Positions 1-9,363 are shown, counted from the stretch's first letter. The stretch is DNA of 64,000 nucleotides from Alcanivorax sediminis (GCF_009601165.1 NZ_WIRE01000001.1:1736001-1800000); one strand, 5' to 3'. Translations and numbers: made by a program. The notes: a model not told the origin generated them from the letters alone.

Positions 1-142
1 GCATAGTGCGGTAAGGCGCTGAAATTGCCCTGCCGGACAGGCCAGGCGCTGGAAGGGATGCCGCGACTTCTTCGGGCTGGTTTAGTCTGCCTATTCATGG
101 ACAATAGGCGGCCTGATAAACACAGTGTGTGTAGACATTATA

Positions 143-1447
143 ATGAAGCGTTTTTTCCATTTGCTGGTGGGGGCCGCCCTGGTGGCGGGCTATTTCGCCG
201 CATCGCCAGAACATCTCTGGGAGCCGGCTCCGGTGTTTGATGTCCCCGCGGCAGGTTCCTCCCCCGAACATGATCAATGGCAGTATCGTTTTACCTCCGA
301 TGCAGACACCCCGCTGGTGCACGCGCCTGCCATGGTTGAACTGCCGGATGGGCGCCTGCGGGCGTTCTGGTTTGCCGGTTCCCGTGAAGGGGCCCCAGAC
401 GTGAATATCCACAGTGCCGTTTTTGACCCAGTGGCCGCCACCTGGACTGATGAAACGGTGGTGGTGACCCGTGAACAGATCAGCCAGGGCTGGGGGCGAC
501 ATGTCCGCAAGCTTGGCAATGCGGTGCCTGTCCTGGATGACGATGGCCGCATGCGCCTGTTCGTGGTGGCGGTGAGCTTCGGTGGTTGGGCGGCCAGCCG
601 TCTGGTCGTTCTGGAGTCCACGGACCTGGGGGCCAGCTGGACCTTTGACAAGCCGCTGGTGACAACCCCGTTGCTGAATATCAGTACCCTGGTGAAAACC
701 CCGCCGCTGCGTTACAGCGATGGTTCCATCGGCTTGCCGGTATACCACGAGATGATCGGCAAGTTTGGCGAAATTCTGCGTCTTGATAAAGATAGCCATA
801 TTCTTGGCAAGTACCGCATCGGCCATGGCCGCAAGGCAATCCAGCCGCTGGTGCTGGTGGATAGTCCCAACCACGCAGTGGCGTTTCTGCGTAACGAGAA
901 TGAGCCCAATAATGGCTACCTCTTCCAGTCAGAGAGCCGCGATGGGGGCTGGCAATGGGATGAGCTGAGTTATTCCCCGCTGGAAAACCCCAGTGCCGCG
1001 CTGGGCGGTTTGGTTATGGGGAAAGGGCACTGGATGGTGGTGGCCAACTGCAACCGCGAGGAACGTGACGATCTCTGCGTGCGGGAAACCCGTGACGGCG
1101 GGACTAACTGGCACACAAGCTGGACACTGCATGACCGTGAAGAGTGGCGAAATGTGCGCCTGGACGAGCCAGCCTTCGCGTCGCTGATCCAGAAAGAAAT
1201 GAGCATCGGTGAGTCACCGGAGGACCCGCAACGGTTGCTGGAGCGGGTAACGAACAACAAGTGTGACAAACGCCACGGTTGTCGCTTCCAGTACGATTAC
1301 CCCTACATGATTCGCAGCAGCAATGGGGATCTGCACATTCTCTATACCTGGAACAAGAGCGCCATTCGTCATGCCTGGCTGAAAGCCGAAGACGTCACTC
1401 CAGAATCTGCTCAGCCTGCTGAAGAGGGCAATGACAATGACCATTGA
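143..1447 (+). CDS. Sialidase-like BNR/Asp-box protein, exported
   Basis: A protein of about 434 residues with an N-terminal hydrophobic segment (KRFFHLLVGAALVAGYF) that looks like a signal peptide or membrane anchor. Three Asp-box motifs typical of sialidase/BNR beta-propellers are visible: STDLGASW near residue 157, SRDGGWQW near 265 and TRDGGTNW near 316. The family usually hydrolyses terminal sialic acids or binds glycans, but I cannot place the full arginine triad and the N-terminal RIP-type motif is degenerate, so activity is uncertain. The ATG at 143 is preferred to an in-frame GTG at 125 because the signal sequence starts there. The gene overlaps the following membrane protein gene by 17 bases, suggesting one transcript. 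A sodium:solute symporter lies just downstream on the other strand. Confidence 0.7.
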   Translation: MKRFFHLLVGAALVAGYFAASPEHLWEPAPVFDVPAAGSSPEHDQWQYRFTSDADTPLVHAPAMVELPDGRLRAFWFAGSREGAPDVNIHSAVFDPVAATWTDETVVVTREQISQGWGRHVRKLGNAVPVLDDDGRMRLFVVAVSFGGWAASRLVVLESTDLGASWTFDKPLVTTPLLNISTLVKTPPLRYSDGSIGLPVYHEMIGKFGEILRLDKDSHILGKYRIGHGRKAIQPLVLVDSPNHAVAFLRNENEPNNGYLFQSESRDGGWQWDELSYSPLENPSAALGGLVMGKGHWMVVANCNREERDDLCVRETRDGGTNWHTSWTLHDREEWRNVRLDEPAFASLIQKEMSIGESPEDPQRLLERVTNNKCDKRHGCRFQYDYPYMIRSSNGDLHILYTWNKSAIRHAWLKAEDVTPESAQPAEEGNDNDH

Positions 1448-2072
1448 TCTGTTGATAGCGGCACTGGTTCTGGTGGCGGTACAGCTGCGCATGACGGCGG
1501 CCCTGATGCCCGAGAAAGCCCGCATCGTGTTGGCGGTGGTGGTATTTGCATGGTGCATGCTCCCCTATCCCTGGGGGCCAGCTGCCTGGGTGCTCAGCTA
1601 TCTGGCCAGTTTCAGCGTGGCCTCCGGATTGCTGGCGGTGCTGGCCATCAAGCATCGTATCGTGGGGTATTACTGGTTACCGGTGAATCAGCTACGCGGC
1701 GCCTGTGTTCTGCTGGTGGTGCTGGCGTTATGGTTCTATCCCGCCAGCATGGGCTCGACGTATCTGGACCCGTATTCGTTGGGCTACGGCAACTTCACAC
1801 TGAGCACCACGCTGTTGTTGCTGGGGCTGTTCGCCTGGGTGCTGAAAGCCTATGCATCCTGCATCATTCTGGTGGCGGCGCAGCTGGCGTTCCGGCTGGA
1901 CCTGCTGGCCAGCGATAATCTCTGGGACTATCTGATCGATCCCTGGCTGGTGTGCTGGGCGGCGGGCTGGCTGATCCGGGATCGCCTGCTGCAATCCCGG
2001 GCCAATAAAGACGGCGGTCAGTCAGTCACTGGTGCCGATGATGATGCAGGCCAAAGCGACGCCGCCAGGTAG
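1431..2072 (+). CDS. Hypothetical polytopic membrane protein
   Basis: A 213-residue protein with about five to six hydrophobic segments and a polar, Asp/Gly/Gln-rich C-terminal tail. I do not recognise a family. It starts inside the 3' end of the sialidase-like gene (17-base overlap, GAGGGC ahead of the ATG), so the two are probably cotranscribed and may work together at the envelope. Its last 55 bases overlap the 3' end of the convergent symporter gene. An alternative ATG lies two codons downstream. Confidence 0.6.
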   Translation: MTMTIDLLIAALVLVAVQLRMTAALMPEKARIVLAVVVFAWCMLPYPWGPAAWVLSYLASFSVASGLLAVLAIKHRIVGYYWLPVNQLRGACVLLVVLALWFYPASMGSTYLDPYSLGYGNFTLSTTLLLLGLFAWVLKAYASCIILVAAQLAFRLDLLASDNLWDYLIDPWLVCWAAGWLIRDRLLQSRANKDGGQSVTGADDDAGQSDAAR

Positions 2073-3553
2073 CCGACAGCAAACATCAGCAAATTACCGA
2101 TCAGGCCGGTGTAGTAGAGGTCAAAGGGGGCGCTGAGTGCATCTGGCAGCAGCCCCTTGTTGGTCAGCACTGTCCACCCGGTGAACACCAGAGTGCAGCC
2201 AATTCCGCACCACGCTGCCCGTGCATCCCCGCGCTGGCTGAAGAAGCCCAACAGATACAAACCCAGCATGCCGCCGCCCAGCAGCGACACAAGGATAGTC
2301 GAGGTATCCTGCAAGGTTTTGGTTTCCGTACCGTTAAGCCACAGCGCCCCACCAATCATGAAGACGGTTACCGCCACGGCAATGCCCCAGGCCACGCGCA
2401 GATAATGACGGTCGTCCTGTCCTGGACGCAGGTGACGGCGGTAGAGATCCACCACGCTGACGGTGGTCACCGAGTTGATGCTGGAGTCCAGCGAGCTCAT
2501 GGCCGCGGCCAGCGCAGCTGCAATCACCAGGCCTGCCACACCCGCGGGCAGGTAGGCGGTAATGAAATGCGGCATCAGGGTTTCTGCGCGGGCTTCCCCC
2601 TGCAGAATCGCACTGGCCTGCACATCCGGATAGACCTGGAAAAATACCCACAGAGCGGTACCCAGAAACATGTAGAACGCCCAAATAGGCAGTGCGGTAA
2701 ATAGATACACCCACAAGCCACGACGGGCTTCCTTGGTGGATTGGGAAGCGCAGTAGCGTTGCACCGTATTCTGGTTGCTGGAATATTCGGTGAGCCAGTT
2801 GGTCAGGCCGATCAGCAGCATCATGGTGGCGGTTTTTTCACTCAGCGAGAACGACCAGGAGGTCTCCCCCGGCGCGCCATTTTCCCATGGGGCGAGGGCG
2901 AACTTGCCTGCCTGGCCGGCAAGATCGAACACCTGGCTCAGGCCGCCGGGCAGGGCCTCAAGAATTACCCATAGACAGACCACACCGCCCAGCAGCAGGA
3001 TCACGGTCTGCAGGACATCGGTCCAGATGACGGCATCAATTCCGCCAATTACCGTGTACAAGCCGACAAACAGCCCCCCCAGGATAATGGCGGTGGTGGG
3101 AGTGACCCCGGTGACTTCCTGAATCAGCAGTGACAGCAGCCACAGTATCATGGCCAGGCGGACCAGCTGGGCGACCAGGAATGCGATGGCACCATACACC
3201 CTGATAGACGGACCATAACGCATTTCCAGAAATTCATAGGCGCTGGTCATGTTGCCGCGACGAAAGAATGGCAGGAACACAAAGGCTGCCACCAGCATGG
3301 CGGGCAACAGGGCAAGATTTGGCAAGTAGCGCAGCCAATCAGTCTTGAAGGCATCCGCTGGGTAGGCAAGGAAGGTGATGGAGCTGATAGAGGTGCCCAC
3401 CAGCGACAAGCCGATGACCCAGCCGCGAAAACGGCGACCGCCCACGAAATATTCTTCGGTGCTGGTGTTCTTGCGGGAAAAGTAGATTCCTATTCCCAGT
3501 ACCACAAAGAGGTAGCCCGCCAGAACGATCCAGTCTGCGATTGCCAGTTTCAT
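2018..3553 (-). CDS. Sodium:solute symporter (SSS family)
   Basis: A 511-residue integral membrane protein of the SSS/SLC5 family with about 13 hydrophobic segments. The N-terminus carries the typical pattern ending in TSTEEYFVGGRR, followed by a GLSLVGTSISSITFLAYP segment that matches the first-helix sodium site region of the family. SSS members import sugars, amino acids, sialic acid or carboxylates with sodium. The substrate cannot be read from sequence. The neighbouring sialidase-like gene makes sialic acid or another sugar a reasonable guess, but the two genes are convergent rather than in one operon. The ATG at 3553 is the first start of the frame and fits the family length. Confidence 0.85.
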   Translation of the reverse strand: MKLAIADWIVLAGYLFVVLGIGIYFSRKNTSTEEYFVGGRRFRGWVIGLSLVGTSISSITFLAYPADAFKTDWLRYLPNLALLPAMLVAAFVFLPFFRRGNMTSAYEFLEMRYGPSIRVYGAIAFLVAQLVRLAMILWLLSLLIQEVTGVTPTTAIILGGLFVGLYTVIGGIDAVIWTDVLQTVILLLGGVVCLWVILEALPGGLSQVFDLAGQAGKFALAPWENGAPGETSWSFSLSEKTATMMLLIGLTNWLTEYSSNQNTVQRYCASQSTKEARRGLWVYLFTALPIWAFYMFLGTALWVFFQVYPDVQASAILQGEARAETLMPHFITAYLPAGVAGLVIAAALAAAMSSLDSSINSVTTVSVVDLYRRHLRPGQDDRHYLRVAWGIAVAVTVFMIGGALWLNGTETKTLQDTSTILVSLLGGGMLGLYLLGFFSQRGDARAAWCGIGCTLVFTGWTVLTNKGLLPDALSAPFDLYYTGLIGNLLMFAVGYLAASLWPASSSAPVTD

Positions 3554-3629
3554 TGTTGTTATTCCGGTTCAGGCAACAGGGCAGGCAACATGCTGCGGCG
3601 TGCAGCATGTTGCCTGCCGCGTGATGCGT

Positions 3630-4235
3630 TTATTGCTCGATATAGACGTTGTCGGCCTGTTCGCCACGGTCCGACATGCGCGTATCGAAGCGTACCTTGG
3701 TGCCGGTGCGCAGGCTGCGTCGGCCGCCGTTTTGCACTGCCTTGAAGTGAACAAACAGCTCTTCCCCTTTGTCGGTCAGGATAAAACCGAAGCCCTTGTT
3801 GGGGTTGAACCATTTCACTTCACCGCGTTGCTGGCCATTGCCGCCCGGCATGGGCAGTGGCAGTTTGCTGGGAACCAGCTTGCCGAAGGGGATCAGCGGC
3901 AGCAGATAGACGGCTGCAGGCAGCCACATCCACCACTGGTCGCCAAACACACGGCTACCGTGGCTGGCTACCAGACCGGCCAGATAGAAGAATACCGCCA
4001 CATGCAGCGGCAGGCGCTCGGCACTGTCGCGCAGGCAGACCAGATTGACGGCGGCGGCCAGTAGCAGGCCAAGACCGGTTTGTTGGCTGTGCACATTGGA
4101 GATTTGTACGAAGGCCAGGTTTTCGTGAATGGTGACGATGGCCATTTCCGGAGCAAACAGTAGCCAGGCACCAGGAATGGCAAGCAAAAGCGCCGCTGCG
4201 GCATAAAATGCGGTCAAAGGTTTGGAGGGATTCAT
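3630..4235 (-). CDS. Membrane protein with C-terminal cold-shock domain
   Basis: A 201-residue protein with two parts. Residues 1-130 hold about four hydrophobic segments resembling small DUF4345-like membrane proteins. Residues 137-201 are a complete cold-shock domain with GEVKWFNPNKGFGFI (RNP1) and ELFVHF (RNP2), a nucleic-acid-binding beta barrel. The start at 4235 is chosen because AAGG lies about ten bases upstream and the membrane part begins there; the frame extends further upstream to 4349 without a ribosome site. The order, membrane first and cold-shock domain last, is opposite to the common CspA-DUF1294 arrangement. The result would be an RNA-binding domain tethered to the inner membrane. 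Target and function are unknown. Confidence 0.8.
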   Translation of the reverse strand: MNPSKPLTAFYAAAALLLAIPGAWLLFAPEMAIVTIHENLAFVQISNVHSQQTGLGLLLAAAVNLVCLRDSAERLPLHVAVFFYLAGLVASHGSRVFGDQWWMWLPAAVYLLPLIPFGKLVPSKLPLPMPGGNGQQRGEVKWFNPNKGFGFILTDKGEELFVHFKAVQNGGRRSLRTGTKVRFDTRMSDRGEQADNVYIEQ

Positions 4236-4419
4236 GGATTTGACGTTACCTTGTAGATATTGAGAGTTAACTAAACGAGAAACAAAACCCACCGGGATTA
4301 AGGTAGGGTTGCCCGATCTGCGTATTAAATATGGCAAAAAAAGCCTCAAAGACGCTGGGTACGACCGTGCAACCCGCGCATTGTACCCAAGCCGCAGCCG
4401 AAACTCATGTGGAGTCGAA

Positions 4420-5463
4420 TTGACAGACTATCCCTTTCTGAAAGACAGCTATCTCTCTGCTCTGGAGCATAGCGGTGCAGTGACCGCAGAGCGTGGCTGG
4501 CAGCCATGCCATTTAGCCGGGGAGAGTGGCTGGGTTCCGCTGTATCTGCGCAGTCACTCGCGGGGTGAGTATGTATTTGATTACAGCTGGGCCGACGCCT
4601 ACCAGCGCCATGGGCTGGCCTACTATCCGAAGCTGGTGACGGCCATCCCGTTTACGCCGGTCACCGGGCCCCGCTGGCGGGGTTCCCTGGAGCCGACCCG
4701 GTTGTGGGAAGGTGTGCAGGAGCGCATGAACGAGACGGGAGCCAGTGGCTGGCATTTGCTGTTTCCGGATCAGGCCTGTCGTGATGCGCTTGTGGATTTG
4801 CCGCTGGCAGCGCGTCAGGCATGCCATTTTCGCTGGCTTAATCGAGACTACAGTGATTTCGAGGATTATCTGGCCCGCTTCCAGTCCCGTAAACGCAAGA
4901 ACCTGCGCAAGGAGCGGCAGCGGGTCGCGGAGCAAGGAGTTACCATTGAGAGAGTGGCCGGTCCGTTAGTCAGCGCTGAGCAATGGCGTGTTTTCTACCA
5001 GTGCTATGCCAGTACCTACCTGAAACGAGGGCAGCTTCCTTATCTGGGTGAAGACTTCTTTTTGCAGCTCGCACAGACAATGGCGTCACAGATCCTGTTG
5101 GTGCTGGCCTCAAGGAACGACAAACCCATTGCCGCGGCACTGTACTTTCTGGACGCTCAACAGCTATACGGCCGCTACTGGGGGTGCCTTGAGGAGGTGG
5201 ATGGGCTGCACTTCGAGTTGTGCTACTACCAGGGTATTGAGCATGCCATCGCCGCTGGCTTGCAGGTATTCGACCCCGGTGTGCAGGGTGAGCACAAGAT
5301 CCTGCGTGGCTTCGAGCCAGTGATTACCTGGTCATTGCACTACCTGCGTGAACCGGGCTTTCAGAATGCCATCATGGATTTCTGTCAGGAAGAAGCGGTG
5401 CATGTGCATCGATATCGGGATGAGGCTATGACACTGTTGCCGTTTCGCAAGGATGGCGGGTGA
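4420..5463 (+). CDS. COG3146 / DUF482 GNAT-fold acyltransferase
   Basis: A protein of about 347 residues related to the COG3146 family (FemAB/GNAT-like, often called peptidogalycan biosynthesis protein). Visible family blocks are WGCLEEVDGLHFELCYY and FDPGVQGEHKILRGFEP near the C-terminus, where such proteins carry their most conserved residues. The substrate is unknown; members are thought to be acyl- or aminoacyl-transferases. The frame is open from 4309, but the TTG at 4420 has a GGAG five bases upstream and the family-like sequence (TDYPFLKDSYLSALE) begins there, so I choose TTG. It is transcribed divergently from the cold-shock-domain gene. Confidence 0.75.
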   Translation: MTDYPFLKDSYLSALEHSGAVTAERGWQPCHLAGESGWVPLYLRSHSRGEYVFDYSWADAYQRHGLAYYPKLVTAIPFTPVTGPRWRGSLEPTRLWEGVQERMNETGASGWHLLFPDQACRDALVDLPLAARQACHFRWLNRDYSDFEDYLARFQSRKRKNLRKERQRVAEQGVTIERVAGPLVSAEQWRVFYQCYASTYLKRGQLPYLGEDFFLQLAQTMASQILLVLASRNDKPIAAALYFLDAQQLYGRYWGCLEEVDGLHFELCYYQGIEHAIAAGLQVFDPGVQGEHKILRGFEPVITWSLHYLREPGFQNAIMDFCQEEAVHVHRYRDEAMTLLPFRKDGG

Positions 5464-5529
5464 TTCGAAGAGCGATCGCTTGCTGGCGGGCACCCGCAGT
5501 GGTTTTATCTCGTGCAGTCAGGCGTGTAT

Positions 5530-5895
5530 TCAGGCAGCGACTTGCTCATCGCGATGATACAGGATCGACATGGTAATCAGGTCGCAGGGGTCGGCCCGGG
5601 GGTGTTCCGGAGACTTGGGGCCAAGAGCGTTGGTCACATCATCCATTTCGCTGGCCTGAGGATCGTTAAGGTCGGCGAGGAATTCCCACACCCGGCCATC
5701 GCGGTCCACCAGGGTGCCGGTGTAAACGCCTTCATCAAAAAGACAAACACTGGAAAACACGGTGTTGTCCAGGTCGAGGCCCTGGGTCTTGACCCACTGG
5801 GTGAGCCCCGGGTCCAGATCTCCATTACGAACCTGACGGGTAAGATAGTCCACGGCGGCCCAGGCGTTTCGGGTGCTGGCTTTGTTGAGTTCCAT
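5530..5895 (-). CDS. Hypothetical protein, small acidic
   Basis: A 121-residue acidic soluble protein beginning MELNKASTRNAWAAVDYL. I see no signal peptide, membrane segment or metal motif and do not recognise a family. A weak AAGGTAAG ribosome site lies upstream of the ATG. The 195-base spacer to the M48 peptidase gene (5896-6090) holds no gene that I can see, only a 14-bp palindrome at 6052-6065 (TCACCT, AC, AGGTGA). The gene is monocistronic by position. Confidence 0.6.
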   Translation of the reverse strand: MELNKASTRNAWAAVDYLTRQVRNGDLDPGLTQWVKTQGLDLDNTVFSSVCLFDEGVYTGTLVDRDGRVWEFLADLNDPQASEMDDVTNALGPKSPEHPRADPCDLITMSILYHRDEQVAA

Positions 5896-6090
5896 ATCCG
5901 CTTACCTTGTACGTGCTGCTCCCTCACTATGCATGGTCCACATGCTCGTTGCAGGGTGCAGACAGGCCAAAATGTCCCGTTCTCTCAAGGGGATATTCTG
6001 CGTGTACAGACATCCCATCATATAGGCAGATGCTTAAATAAGTGTAAGCCATCACCTACAGGTGAAGATGATTCAGTAGGCGATTATCGA

Positions 6091-7995
6091 CTAACGGCAG
6101 TCAAAAAGCGGCGGAAGGGGGCATTCCAGCAGGCTGGACAGCGCCCGCAATAGCTCTCGCTCGGCCGTTTTCAGGGTGTTGTCAGCCATGGCCAGATCTA
6201 CCGCGCAGTCGATCACCGGGCCTTTCAGTAGAGGAGAAAGGTCCGCAAGGCGATCTACCGCTGCGAACAGCTTCTTGCTGCTGCAGTGGCTGAGGGGGAG
6301 CAGGTTGCGGGCTCCGGGCAGGAGGCTGCCGGCGTGCTGGCGAAACAGCGCTTCAGCCTGACTGCCCTTGGCGCCACCAGCCCAGACCAGCACCGAGAAC
6401 AGTTGCTGAAGTTCCTGGGCCACGGCGCCAAAGCGGTGGAATCGGGTGTGGCGGTTTCGCCCGGCATTCTCGTCCAGCTGTTGGCGAGCCAGTGCCAGCA
6501 GCGTCCATTCGAACAGACTGAAGTGATCGTCAGCGTGACAGAGGGCTTCCAGCTTCGTCAGAAACTGCTGGCGGGCTTGGGTGGGCTGGGGCTTCAGGCT
6601 TGCCAGAGCCATATCGACCAAGGGTAGGCGAGTTTCAGGCCCAAGCGCTTTCAGTGACTGGGTCAGCGACTGCAGCGAGGCACTATCTTCCAGCTGGCAC
6701 TGAGCCAGCTGGGCGCTGCTGTCATAGTCACTGCCTGCCAGCACCAGGGCAAACAATACCTCCCGGGCTCCCTCTGGGGTGCGGGTCTGGTTGCGCACTG
6801 TCTCGGGCAAAGCGTCCAGCAGCTGACGGGCGTAGTCCATGTCGCCCTGCTGTACCGTGCCGACTTGCTGAGAAGGGGCGCTGCTGACGGGAGTGCTGCC
6901 GGTGGTGCCAGCAAAACCGGCACTACCCTCGGGCGTGGATGTGGCAGCAGCATTACTGCCCGCGTTGCCCTGTTGTTGTCTGGCTCGTGTACGTGCCCGG
7001 GCTACCCAGTCCGGCCCGAGCGCCCCAAGGCGTTCATCCAGTGAAGGATGAGTGGCCAGCCATTGCTTCAGCTTCATGGGAATGGAGGGCGCAAAGCACA
7101 TATGGCTCATGTCTTCCGCATGGCGTGAGGCCAGGTAGGAGCCGCCATCATTGCGGATATGGATCAGAGCGCCGGCCAGCCCAGCTGGATTCCGGGTGAA
7201 CTGCACAGCCGAGGCATCGGCCAGCAGCTCTCGCTGGCGGCTGATGGCCGCCTTGATCAGGCGGCCAAAAAACAGCCCTACATAGCCGATGGCTACGAGC
7301 GCCAGGCCAAGCACAGGCAAACCGTTGTTCTTGCTCCGCGAGGAGGAGAAGGAGCGGCGCGAGCGACCTGAGCTGTGAAGCAGGTATTCGCCAATTTTTC
7401 CCACTGCCAGTATGCCGGCCAACACCGCCACCATGCGCAGGTTGATGCGGATATCCGAGTTGAGAATGTGGCTGAACTCATGACCAATAACGGCTTGCAG
7501 TTCATCCCGCGAGAAGCGGTCCAGGCTGCCGCGGGTCACGGCTATGATGGCTTCTGATGGGCGAAAGCCCGCCGCGAAGGCGTTGATGGTGTGTTCCTCG
7601 TCCATCACGTAGACCTGCGGCACGGCAATGCCGGAGGCGATGCTCATTTCTTCCACCACATTGAGCAGCTGTCGTTCGGCGCTGTCGTTGGTGGAGGCTC
7701 TGATCAACCGTCCGCCAAGCATTTCCGCCAGGGCGCTGCCTCCCTTGCGCAGTTGCCAGGTTTTTAGCAGGCAGCCGAACAGGATCACCGCCAGGGTAAT
7801 CAGTGCGCTCCAGTAGATCACCGGGTTGAGCAGCAGGTTGGCGCCATCGCCATTCAGGCGGATGCCGGAAAAGCCCAGCGTCAGTGCCACGGCGGCAGTG
7901 ACACTGGCAACGACAGCGAGAATGGCCAGGCAGAAATAAAGCACAAGCAGGCCAGTGCGGCGCTTGGCCTTTTGTTGATGCTGAAAAAAATCCAT
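6091..7995 (-). CDS. M48 family zinc metallopeptidase, HtpX-like, long form
   Basis: A 634-residue membrane-bound zinc peptidase. Two hydrophobic segments lie at about residues 20-45 and 60-80. The zinc motif HEFSH is at residues 172-176 inside AVIGHEFSHILNSD. Further hydrophobic segments follow near 190-205 and 225-245, and the third zinc ligand is expected in the RELLADA block near 250. Classical HtpX is about 290 residues; the extra C-terminal 330 residues, rich in Gln and Ala, form an unassigned domain seen in long M48 proteins paired with LemA. The likely role is quality control of membrane proteins. It follows lemA after 12 bases and is almost certainly cotranscribed with it. Confidence 0.88.
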   Translation of the reverse strand: MDFFQHQQKAKRRTGLLVLYFCLAILAVVASVTAAVALTLGFSGIRLNGDGANLLLNPVIYWSALITLAVILFGCLLKTWQLRKGGSALAEMLGGRLIRASTNDSAERQLLNVVEEMSIASGIAVPQVYVMDEEHTINAFAAGFRPSEAIIAVTRGSLDRFSRDELQAVIGHEFSHILNSDIRINLRMVAVLAGILAVGKIGEYLLHSSGRSRRSFSSSRSKNNGLPVLGLALVAIGYVGLFFGRLIKAAISRQRELLADASAVQFTRNPAGLAGALIHIRNDGGSYLASRHAEDMSHMCFAPSIPMKLKQWLATHPSLDERLGALGPDWVARARTRARQQQGNAGSNAAATSTPEGSAGFAGTTGSTPVSSAPSQQVGTVQQGDMDYARQLLDALPETVRNQTRTPEGAREVLFALVLAGSDYDSSAQLAQCQLEDSASLQSLTQSLKALGPETRLPLVDMALASLKPQPTQARQQFLTKLEALCHADDHFSLFEWTLLALARQQLDENAGRNRHTRFHRFGAVAQELQQLFSVLVWAGGAKGSQAEALFRQHAGSLLPGARNLLPLSHCSSKKLFAAVDRLADLSPLLKGPVIDCAVDLAMADNTLKTAERELLRALSSLLECPLPPLFDCR

Positions 7996-8007
7996 GGGTC
8001 AGGGACC

Positions 8008-8595
8008 CTAAAAGCTGACTTTGGTGGCCTGCCGGGCGGCTTCGTTTTCAATCTGCAGCAACTGGGCTTCCTTGAAACTGCCAAACAAGCCGCCGATAAA
8101 GTTCTGCGGAAATTGTTCACGGTAGGTGTTGTAGTTCATCACCGCATCATTGAACGCCTGACGGGCAAAGCCAATCCGGTTTTCGGTGCTGGTCAGCTCT
8201 TCCATCAGTTGAGACATGGTCTCGTTGGCTTTCAGATCCGGGTAGTTTTCGCTCAGTGCGAAAAAGTTGGCCAGCGAGCCGGAGAGCAGGGATTCTGCCT
8301 TGCCCAGCTTGGCCATGGCGGCGCCGTCATCCGGATGCGCGGCAGCGGCTTTCTGGGCGCTAACTGCCTGATTGCGGGCCTCGATCACCTGGGTCAGCGT
8401 CTCTTTTTCGTGGCTCATGTACGCTTTGGCGGTTTCCACCAGATTGGGGATCAGGTCGTGTCGGCGCTGCAGCTGTACATCAATCTGGGCGAAGCCATTC
8501 TTGAAGCGATTCTTGAGCGCGATCAGACGGTTGTAGATGGCGATGATGTAAACAATGATGGCGACGATGACGCCCAAAAAGATCAGCATGCCCAT
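8008..8595 (-). CDS. lemA: LemA family protein
   Basis: A 195-residue protein with one N-terminal membrane segment (LIFLGVIVAIIVYIIAIYN) and a long helical domain with the LemA signature pattern RHDLIPNLVETAKAYMSHE and ENYPDLKANETM. LemA proteins are membrane-anchored helical bundles of unclear biochemical role that often neighbour M48 or TPM-domain genes. AAGGA lies nine bases upstream of the ATG at 8595. It is the first gene of a two-gene operon with the M48 peptidase. A second LemA paralogue, a lipoprotein, is at 39105-39695. Confidence 0.9.
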   Translation of the reverse strand: MGMLIFLGVIVAIIVYIIAIYNRLIALKNRFKNGFAQIDVQLQRRHDLIPNLVETAKAYMSHEKETLTQVIEARNQAVSAQKAAAAHPDDGAAMAKLGKAESLLSGSLANFFALSENYPDLKANETMSQLMEELTSTENRIGFARQAFNDAVMNYNTYREQFPQNFIGGLFGSFKEAQLLQIENEAARQATKVSF

Positions 8596-8742
8596 GACGG
8601 GTTGTCCTTCCCCAAGCGAATTTATTGTTGGCCTCTAAACTACTGCAAAAGTGTGAATGGGGAAAGGTGGACCTGTGTTGCCAGAGTAGGGGTATTCTAT
8701 GCTTTTCAGGGCGTGTAGGTATGGCCGAGCCTCGAGGGAAGC

Positions 8743-8909
8743 AGTTTCGAGTTGCGAGTGACTAGCTTCGAAAATCTGAAAACCTGGGTTTGGAAGCAGG
8801 TTTGGGGTTTTGCTTTTCGAAACTCGTCACTCGTTTCTGGAATCCCTACCTCGCTTGGGCTCGGATCGCTTGCAGGCAAGCTCCTACGAGAGCTCCGTTA
8901 CGCAGGCTT
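8743..8909. repeat. Composite intergenic repeat, copy A (TTTCGAG element plus REP)
   Basis: In the 312-base spacer between lemA and the DUF962 gene. The left part (about 8744-8840) is an imperfect inverted repeat whose arms read TTTCGAGTTGCGAGTGAC and CTTTTCGAAACTCGTCACTC. The right part holds the REP-like CGCTTGCAGGCAAGCTCCTAC. Related copies are at 27462-27606 and 46211-46365. The block around 8842-8890 also matches, in reverse orientation, 19760-19809. I see no gene in this spacer. Confidence 0.75.
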
Positions 8910-9363
8910 AGTATTTTATGCCCCACTTGCGATACAGGAAGCCCATGATCCAGGCGGGACCAATCATCAGATACTGGATGTCCTCAAAGAAAGACGGCTT
9001 CTTGCCCTCTACCTTATGACCCCAGAACTGCCCGATCCAGGCGAGCACGAACACCACCAGAGAGAACAGCCAGATGGTCACGCCGGCGCTTTCCAGTAAT
9101 GACAGGGCGAGCAGACACAACAGGCTGAATGCCAGCATGCCGGCGGCAATGGGGGGAGAGAGGCGGACGTAGTAGAGGGTCACCCCCACCAGTGCCAGGC
9201 AGGCCCAGAAGCCGGTAAAAAGGGGCGCGGGTATGGCCCACAGGAAGCCGATGATGGTGAAGAAGATTACCGGCACACAGACAAAGTGCACCTTCTTGTT
9301 GGTGGGGTTCTGGTGGCTTTCGCCATAGGCGTCAAGCCAGTCGTCCATGCTCCGGGTCGCCAT
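8908..9363 (-). CDS. DUF962 / Mpo1-like membrane protein
   Basis: A 151-residue protein with four hydrophobic segments. The N-terminal block DWLDAYGESHQNPTNKKVHF is the DUF962/Mpo1-like signature (Y-x4-H-x2-N-x4-H-x2-G-like spacing, with the conserved histidines). The yeast member Mpo1 is an iron-dependent dioxygenase acting on 2-hydroxy fatty acids; bacterial members are mostly uncharacterised. GGGAG ahead of the ATG supports the start at 9363. The 3' end abuts the composite repeat at 8743-8909. Confidence 0.8.
   Translation of the reverse strand: MATRSMDDWLDAYGESHQNPTNKKVHFVCVPVIFFTIIGFLWAIPAPLFTGFWACLALVGVTLYYVRLSPPIAAGMLAFSLLCLLALSLLESAGVTIWLFSLVVFVLAWIGQFWGHKVEGKKPSFFEDIQYLMIGPAWIMGFLYRKWGIKY

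Noticed and set aside
95..874. 259-codon open frame on the minus strand
   Set aside because: It lies opposite the sialidase-like gene, has no ribosome site and its product is Gln/His/Arg-rich in the way of antisense frames in GC-rich DNA.
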